From positions 1 to 64,000 of the forward strand of contig JAHHRY010000005.1 of assembly GCA_020025535.1 (NCBI GenBank): DNA of 64,000 nucleotides. The letters run 5' to 3'. The translations under genes were made by a program, and so were the position numbers. The notes below the pieces were generated by a model, which saw only the letters and a list, made by a program, of their open reading frames with translations, searched no databases and was not told the origin of the DNA. The stretch comes from Oscillospiraceae bacterium (GTDB lineage Bacteria > Bacillota > Clostridia > Oscillospirales > Oscillospiraceae). Shown in pieces: positions 58,982 to 64,000 of the stretch. Within the stretch, counting starts at the first letter, position 1, and every line of letters begins with the position of its first letter.

Positions 58982-60551
58982 TTAATACTTACCATGCTCC
59001 TTTTCTTGCGCTTTTACAATGTCACTTGATAAATTATAATAGCCATCATAATAACCAGATTCATATTCTTCATTGACTGCCATATCAGCTCTCAATGCCG
59101 CAGCGTACCATTTATTTCCCAACCAAGGTATATCAGCTCGCCAGCTAGTGAGAGCGTCGGCATGGTACTCAATATTACCCCTTTGGGAATTGCAATCTCG
59201 TTATTTTCGGCGGTATTGGCAATGAAGGATACATATTTTTCAGCAATCAGGTACGGACCTTTAGAAGTCGTCTTTGCAAAATAGGATGCGAGAATATTGC
59301 TATGTCTATAGACACCAGGCCCTGTCACTTTATCCAACGCCAATATCAATGCAGATATATTGCTAGAAGTGTGTTGAGTTAAACAATTGATCAAGCTTTC
59401 TTCTTCGAACATAACAAAAGATATTGTTACGCCAGGATCATTTCCATTACTTGATTCGAAAACGAGCCGACATTATTCCAAGTTACAGTTGACTCTGTCC
59501 AAGTATAATTACTTGTCAACGGATGAATATTGACAATCGCGCCAGCATTGCCTGAGCCATCTTTCATAAATAGCTCTACCTTCGTAATTTGGTTGGCACT
59601 AACGTTCTGATATTCACGGCTAGTCAAGAGTTTTGTCAATCGCATTGCCGTTCTACCGAGTCCATAGCTATGACCAGTGTTACCTGCGCGATTGTAAGGG
59701 AATGCACCGCAGTTGGTATCAGGATAACCAGAGAATACGGGTGCATCTTCAATGGCGCCAACGCCGTTTTTATTATCGGAAATTGTGAATGTCGGATCAA
59801 TTGTAACAGGATAAACAGTAAGAGGGTCAGTAAGGTACGCTGTATCTACTGCCACCTGGAGTTTATACTGCCGTCCTGGAGCAACAACTTCCACGTTAAG
59901 AGTACCTTCAACCGGACGTCCAATGGCATCATACACCAGAATTTTGCCTAAATAGAAGATAGGCACTCCGGAATCATTGTTCGCTAAGTAGTATTCACCA
60001 TCATTTTCACACAAAACCAAGCCATCGGTTTCCATTAAAAATGTAAAACTATTTATACCTGTGTATTCCGACAGAATAATGTCTTCTTTAACACCGGATA
60101 AGATGGGCGTATATTTCAAATGAATTGATGATCCAAACAAATTGTTATAAATTACAGAATTGCCATACAGAGTAGCACCGCACTTCTCCCCTTGAGGAGT
60201 CAACTTCAATTGGTGATTTTGATATTCCACAGTGATGCCATCGCTGTTCAAAAATACATATGTATCCAACTGTTCATCTTGTGGCAACCGAACAGTATGA
60301 TTACCCTGATAAAACTGTTCCTTGTTGATATATTGGAAGAATTGGTCATCATCTGAAATCTGAACAATTTCTCCTTCCTCTCCCAAATGTACATTTCCAT
60401 TTAGCTGAACATTAGACGGAGCATAGACATCGTTAACAGGTATATTGGTTTCGTCACAAGATACTGCCTTGGACTCGATCGGATGCCAGCCAATACAACT
60501 TATTAGTAAAAATAGTACTAATACCATAGATATAACTTTCTGCTTTTTCAT
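58982..60551 (-). pseudogene. Secreted DNRLRE-type surface protein, broken by two frameshifts
   Basis: The 5' part (60551 to 59427) encodes a signal peptide, a beta-rich domain and a DNRLRE-type domain (RAGNTGHSYGLGRTAMRL and a TWTESTVTWNNVGSF end). This is as seen at the N-terminus of RHS/WapA-like wall-associated proteins. It stops early. Adding one base to the T-run at 59459-59462 restores the frame to NGNDPGVTISFV..., open to 59092. Adding one base to the G-run at 59178-59181 leads on to ...EYHADALTSWRADIPWLG and a stop at 58982-58984. The restored protein would be 523 residues. Both breaks are one-base losses in runs of four identical bases, so sequencing error is an alternative. The RHS repeats and toxin tip of related proteins are absent. 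Confidence 0.65.
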
Positions 60552-60993
60552 GCTTTCAGCCCATTTTTTATTTTTAATTAAATGCTATTGGCAGATTTCA
60601 GTAAACTTCTAAAGCCACCTATCATAGGCAATGCCGATGTTTATCCCTCATTTTTTGCTTTCTTCTATTCCTGTTATACCTCCTCCTTTTTTGTTTTCAA
60701 ACAAGTATAGTTATCGCCTCCTCTCATAATATAAATGTCTGCAAATTGTTAAAAAGTGACATAAACTTTATAGAAGGTTAGAAAATCAGCAAATTAGACA
60801 AGCAACAGTTTCTGCATTGCAGCACTGTAAACAATTGCTCAAAAAAGCTGTCTATGGCATCCTTAATACAGTTGTTTCGATAAAAGATCTACAGAGGAGC
60901 TGGAATACATTTGGGCAGGAAATGCCGATAAAGGCGGCATTTATTATGTCTGGACACCCTGTATACAAGCAGTACGATACTGCATTTCATTAT
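60552..60993. other. AT-rich gene-free stretch
   Basis: It lies upstream of the broken surface-protein gene. No gene is supported; short frames lack ribosome sites. Confidence 0.5.
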
Positions 60994-61040
60994 GTTGTAT
61001 CGAAGTTTCCTAAGTGGAAAGTCAGAGGTTAGAGTCTTCA
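60994..61040 (+). pseudogene. Decayed copy of tRNA-Arg(CCU)
   Basis: It matches the intact tRNA at 57820-57896 from the D loop (GTTGTAT) to the T stem. The segment 61006-61040 agrees with 57851-57885 at 28 of 35 positions, including 12 consecutive bases through the T loop. Five bases are missing in the anticodon stem region and the acceptor halves are gone. It shares both odd bases (U19 and A56). Same orientation, about 3.15 kb away. Confidence 0.65.
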
Positions 61041-61257
61041 TTATTTTTATACTAAAACATAATCATTTTCGCCTGATTTATTTATAAGAATAGGCCCTGT
61101 AAATATAAATGACATTTTACTATTTTACGATTATTTTAAAAAATCACCGTAAAAGCCAGTGGGTGAAATTACGTTTTATCAGGCCCCACGCTGCCTGTCA
61201 CTTCTCCCCTGTTTTTTGTGTCTATGCATAATACTGTGTTTTTATCCGTATAACATT
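61041..61257. other. AT-rich gap to the right of the island
   Basis: About 215 bases with no gene that I can support. Confidence 0.5.
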
Positions 61258-61291
61258 ACCCCCTCATGCGGTATTCTCCGCATGAGGGGGT
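61258..61291 (-). terminator. Terminator of the PfkB kinase gene
   Basis: ACCCCCTCATGCGG (61258-61271) pairs with CCGCATGAGGGGGT (61278-61291). The T-tract is weak. Confidence 0.65.
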
Positions 61292-61353
61292 ATCTTTGCA
61301 CATTGTCCTGGTTGGGCAGATCTGTCTGCTTTCCGAAAAGCTCAGAGATTGTT

Positions 61354-62283
61354 TTAAGAAACCGTAATATCCAAGCCCAGCTCCGTCGGCAGGAATCTGG
61401 GGCATACATTTTCCGAAGTGGCAACCACGGAAGCTGCAAGATAAGCACCGATTTCACAGGCTTCTTTCAGATTTTTACCATAAGTCAGGCCAACCGCCAC
61501 ACCTGCGCAGAAGGCATCTCCGGCACCGGTAGTGTCTTTCACATTGACTTTTCTGGCAGGGCAGAAACCGTGGTTACCGTTCCGGTCGGCATATACAGCT
61601 CCTTTTTCTCCCATGGTAACAATCATTCTGGCGATCTGGGCACGCCGCACCTTTTCTGCCACGATAGCTTCCATTTCTGCGGCATCCTTATCCATATAAT
61701 CATCCGAAAAAAGGATGCCAGCCTCCTGCTGATTGCACACAAAGCAGTCCGTCAGCTGCAGAAAATCCCGGCGCTCCACCGCAATGCTCATATTGGCCAC
61801 CACCGTATAGACAGGCTTGTGATATTTCTGCGCCAGTCTGAACACGCGCTTGACAATTTCCTTATCCATATCGATTTCCACAACAATGCTGTCGGCGTTT
61901 TCAAAAATCTCGTCTCCCTGCTCATCCAGAATATCCTTGATCGGACTGAGATCCGGGCGTCTGGAAATCGAAGCCGCCACATCGCCATGATTATCAAACA
62001 CCGCCAGCCAGGTACCCATGCCATCCGACGTAGAGCGAATGTAATCGGTATTGACCTTGTGACTGCGAAGTTTCTTCACTACATCCAGTCCGGCACCGCC
62101 ATCATCCACCAAACTCACAAAGGTAGGGCGAAGCTCTACATTGGCAATATCCTCCGCCACATTCCGGCCGACTCCGCCATGGATCTGTTCAATCCTGCCT
62201 ACATTCCGTCCGGCAGGGATATATACATCCTCCGGATACCCCTTGATATCCACAAAAACAGCACCAATCACCACAATTCCCAT
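61354..62283 (-). CDS. PfkB-family carbohydrate kinase
   Basis: The 309-residue kinase begins MGIVVIGAVFVDIKGYP. It has the first PfkB signature GGVGRNVAEDIANV (about 36-49) and the second DTTGAGDAFCAGVAVGL with the catalytic Asp. The acceptor could be a sugar, nucleoside or pseudouridine; it is not resolved. The ATG at 62283 has GGGAGGG 8 bases upstream. Single-gene unit, divergent from the methyltransferase. Confidence 0.9.
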   Translation of the reverse strand: MGIVVIGAVFVDIKGYPEDVYIPAGRNVGRIEQIHGGVGRNVAEDIANVELRPTFVSLVDDGGAGLDVVKKLRSHKVNTDYIRSTSDGMGTWLAVFDNHGDVAASISRRPDLSPIKDILDEQGDEIFENADSIVVEIDMDKEIVKRVFRLAQKYHKPVYTVVANMSIAVERRDFLQLTDCFVCNQQEAGILFSDDYMDKDAAEMEAIVAEKVRRAQIARMIVTMGEKGAVYADRNGNHGFCPARKVNVKDTTGAGDAFCAGVAVGLTYGKNLKEACEIGAYLAASVVATSENVCPRFLPTELGLDITVS

Positions 62284-62360
62284 AGTATCACCCTCCCGGA
62301 ATGAATTTTCGCTTATTATACCACAATCTCGGCAAATTGCAATCAAATCCCCTGTTCTGT

Positions 62361-62389
62361 TTGACACCAATCGCAGCCGGCGTTATAAT
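62361..62389 (+). promoter_or_regulatory. Consensus promoter of the TrmH-family gene
   Basis: TTGACA (62361-62366) and TATAAT (62384-62389) are 17 bases apart. Confidence 0.85.
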
Positions 62390-62428
62390 GGATGGTAACT
62401 TTCCAAAATCCTCAACAAGGAGTTTTCT

Positions 62429-63256
62429 ATGCCGAATATCATTGAAATTCACGATTTTTCCCAGCCGGAACTGGATGTCTTCGCACGACTGACAGAGGCA
62501 CAACTCCGTAACCGTCTGGAACAGGACAAAGGTCTTTTCATCGCCGAAAGCCCCAAGGTCATTGCCCGCGCCCTGGATGCCGGATATCAGCCGGTTTCCC
62601 TTTTAATGGAGCGCAAGCACATTGAAGGTCAGGCGCAGGAAATCATCGCCCGCTGCGGAGAAATTCCCATCTACACCGCCGACCGGGAGATTCTGGCAGC
62701 GCTGACCGGCTACGAACTGACAAGGGGCATTCTCTGTGCCATGCACCGGCCTCATCTGCCCAGCGTAGAAGAACTCTGTGTCAACGCCCATCGTGTTGCG
62801 GTGTTGGAGGGAATTGTGGACTCCACCAATATCGGTGCCATTTTCCGCTCTGCCGCTGCTCTGCATATGGATGCTGTTCTGATCACCCCCACCTGCTGTG
62901 ATCCGCTCTGCCGGCGTGCCGCCAGAGTCAGTATGGGTACCGTATTTCAGGTTCCCTGGACACGAATTGGCACCGTGCCGGCCGATTGGCCTCACCCGGG
63001 CATGGAACGACTCCATAATTTAGGCTTTAAGACGGCCGCCATGGCTCTCAGCGACAAATCCGTCAGCATTGATGACCCGGTTTTAATGGCAGAAGACAAG
63101 CTGGCCATCGTACTCGGTACCGAGGGTGACGGGCTGGCAGCCCAAACCATCGCCGACTGCGATTATACGGTAAAGATTCCCATGTCCCACGGGGTCGATT
63201 CCCTGAATGTTGCCGCAGCAAGCGCCGTGGCTTTCTGGCAGCTGAGAGCACGATAA
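62429..63256 (+). CDS. TrmH/SpoU-family RNA 2'-O-methyltransferase
   Basis: The 275-residue enzyme has an N-terminal RNA-substrate-binding domain and the three SPOUT motifs: GIVDSTNIGAIFRSAAAL, LGTEGDGL and IPMSHGVDSLNVAAASAV. It methylates a ribose in rRNA or tRNA using SAM; the target is not evident. AAGGAG lies 8 bases before the ATG. Confidence 0.92.
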   Translation: MPNIIEIHDFSQPELDVFARLTEAQLRNRLEQDKGLFIAESPKVIARALDAGYQPVSLLMERKHIEGQAQEIIARCGEIPIYTADREILAALTGYELTRGILCAMHRPHLPSVEELCVNAHRVAVLEGIVDSTNIGAIFRSAAALHMDAVLITPTCCDPLCRRAARVSMGTVFQVPWTRIGTVPADWPHPGMERLHNLGFKTAAMALSDKSVSIDDPVLMAEDKLAIVLGTEGDGLAAQTIADCDYTVKIPMSHGVDSLNVAAASAVAFWQLRAR

Positions 63257-63289
63257 CCCTCTTTGAAACCAAACATACAGGTACCAAAA

Positions 63290-63323
63290 ACGAACCGATG
63301 CGAAATAAATCGCATCGGTTCGT
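63290..63323 (-). terminator. Terminator between converging genes
   Basis: ACGAACCGATGCG (63290-63302) pairs with CGCATCGGTTCGT (63311-63323). On the minus strand TTTTTGG follows, so it ends the ybaK gene. Confidence 0.8.
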
Positions 63324-63354
63324 CTGCATATTCCGGATTTGAAAGTATAGCCTT

Positions 63355-63837
63355 CTATTCCTCGCAAATATCCTGCAGGGTAAAGGGGATGACCTTTTTC
63401 AGATCCTCCAGCTTCAGTTCCACCTGATAACCGATTTTCCCCCCGCTGAATATCACAGTATCCAGTGTCCCTGCGGAAAGATCGATTACGGTCGGGAACA
63501 GCTTTTTCATGCCGATGGGCGAGCATCCGCCGTGTATATAGCCGGTAAGGGGCAAAAGCTCCTTGGATTTCAGCATTTCAATACTTTTTTCCTGAACCGC
63601 CCTGGCTGCCTTTTTCAGATTCAGTTCCCGGCAGACAGGAAGTACAAATACATAGTTTTTTCCGGAAGCCGCCGTCGTTACCAGTGTCTTGAAAACCTGG
63701 TGCGGATTTTCTCCCAGGACTTCAGCCACATCCATGCCGCTGACGGCATCGGTCTGCACATAGCTGTGTGCCTGATAAGGCACCTTCTTTTGATCCAGAA
63801 TCCGCATTACATTTGTTTTTTCCATTGCTTTTTTCAT
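63355..63837 (-). CDS. ybaK: Cys-tRNA(Pro)/Cys-tRNA deacylase (YbaK/EbsC type)
   Basis: The 160-residue protein has the YbaK fold: QVFKTLVTT with the conserved Lys, LNLKKAARAV, LTGYIHGGCSPIG and DTVIFSGGKIG. It hydrolyses mischarged Cys-tRNA(Pro). AAGG lies 6 bases before the ATG, which follows the amidase stop by two bases, so the pair is one operon. Confidence 0.93.
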   Translation of the reverse strand: MKKAMEKTNVMRILDQKKVPYQAHSYVQTDAVSGMDVAEVLGENPHQVFKTLVTTAASGKNYVFVLPVCRELNLKKAARAVQEKSIEMLKSKELLPLTGYIHGGCSPIGMKKLFPTVIDLSAGTLDTVIFSGGKIGYQVELKLEDLKKVIPFTLQDICEE

Positions 63838-63839
63838 AT

Positions 63840-63998
63840 TCAGCCTTCATTCTCCGCAGAAGCAAAATAAGAATCCACTCCGTCCGCCAGACCCAGCGCA
63901 ATTTTCATCTGGTATTCTTCAGTTGCAAGGAGAAGGTCTTCCTCCCTGTTGGTCATGAATCCCACTTCAATGATACTGACCGGCACCCGACACCAGTT
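63840..63998 (-). CDS. N-acetylmuramoyl-L-alanine amidase, C-terminal end, cut by the window edge
   Basis: The last 52 residues of a protein entering from the right edge read VPVSIIEVGFMTNREEDLLL and end with a stop at 63840. The IIEVGFMTN block carries the second catalytic Glu of Amidase_3 enzymes. It cleaves the amide between MurNAc and the peptide stem. The N-terminal part, including zinc ligands and any signal peptide, lies outside the window. Confidence 0.8.
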   Translation of the reverse strand, partial: NWCRVPVSIIEVGFMTNREEDLLLATEEYQMKIALGLADGVDSYFASAENEG

Positions 63999-64000
63999 GA

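Overview
The window looks like a chromosome segment of an anaerobic, gut-type Clostridia (Oscillospiraceae/Ruminococcaceae-like; inferred from gene content, moderate GC and Firmicute-style signals, with no marker search possible). It carries housekeeping genes on both strands, strong AGGAGG ribosome sites, many TTGACA/TATAAT promoters with 17-bp spacers and many intrinsic terminators. HprK, SecG, RpmF with YceD, a GerMN lipoprotein, a SpoVB-like flippase and an anaerobic NrdG activator all fit a low-to-mid GC Firmicute.

Layout. 1-3.6 kb is accessory: an edge-truncated gene, a decayed fragment that may be DinD-like, a two-helix membrane protein with a NUDIX-like domain, a GNAT acetyltransferase and an unknown protein. 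3.6-7.4 kb is a sugar locus (GH2 glycosidase, GPH transporter, start of a broken GH43-type gene) behind a consensus promoter and an inverted repeat. 7.4-8.4 kb is an isolated lysin/holin-like pair. 8.7-11.5 kb holds an EEP-family hydrolase, a PH-domain protein and an alpha/beta hydrolase. 11.8-16.4 kb is a glycerol operon (glpK, GlpA-like dehydrogenase, FAD/NAD oxidoreductase, DUF1667), divergent from an NADP secondary-alcohol dehydrogenase.

18-24.3 kb carries an ArsC/Spx-like protein, family-4 uracil-DNA glycosylase and a DD-carboxypeptidase homologue lacking its catalytic serine, divergent from a ComEA-like HhH protein, response regulator, histidine kinase, GerMN lipoprotein and exonuclease III. 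24-28 kb has a heterodimeric ABC exporter; 28-30.5 kb a CmpB-like membrane protein, tRNA-Thr(CGU) and a repeat-bearing secreted protein. 30.5-40.4 kb includes an aminotransferase, Na/Pi cotransporter, hydrolase-nrdG-dut, a TIGR04255 protein, a zinc peptidase, a PLP lyase, a GIY-YIG protein and a FlK-like thioesterase. 40.6-43.8 kb is one large GH24/SH3b protein. 44-57 kb is mostly housekeeping: mnmA, cytidine deaminase, rluA-type synthase, hprK, rpmB, gpsA-plsY-der, rpmF-yceD, flippase, pepD, secG, prfB.

57.6-61.3 kb is the most unusual stretch. A tRNA-Arg(CCU) has the near-universal elbow pair G19:C56 replaced by U19:A56. It is followed by an AT-rich gene-poor island with a lipoprotein and a secreted DNRLRE-type gene broken by two one-base losses. 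The island ends at a decayed direct copy of the same tRNA that shares both odd bases. The right end has a PfkB kinase, a TrmH/SpoU methyltransferase, a YbaK deacylase and the C-terminus of a cell-wall amidase running off the edge.
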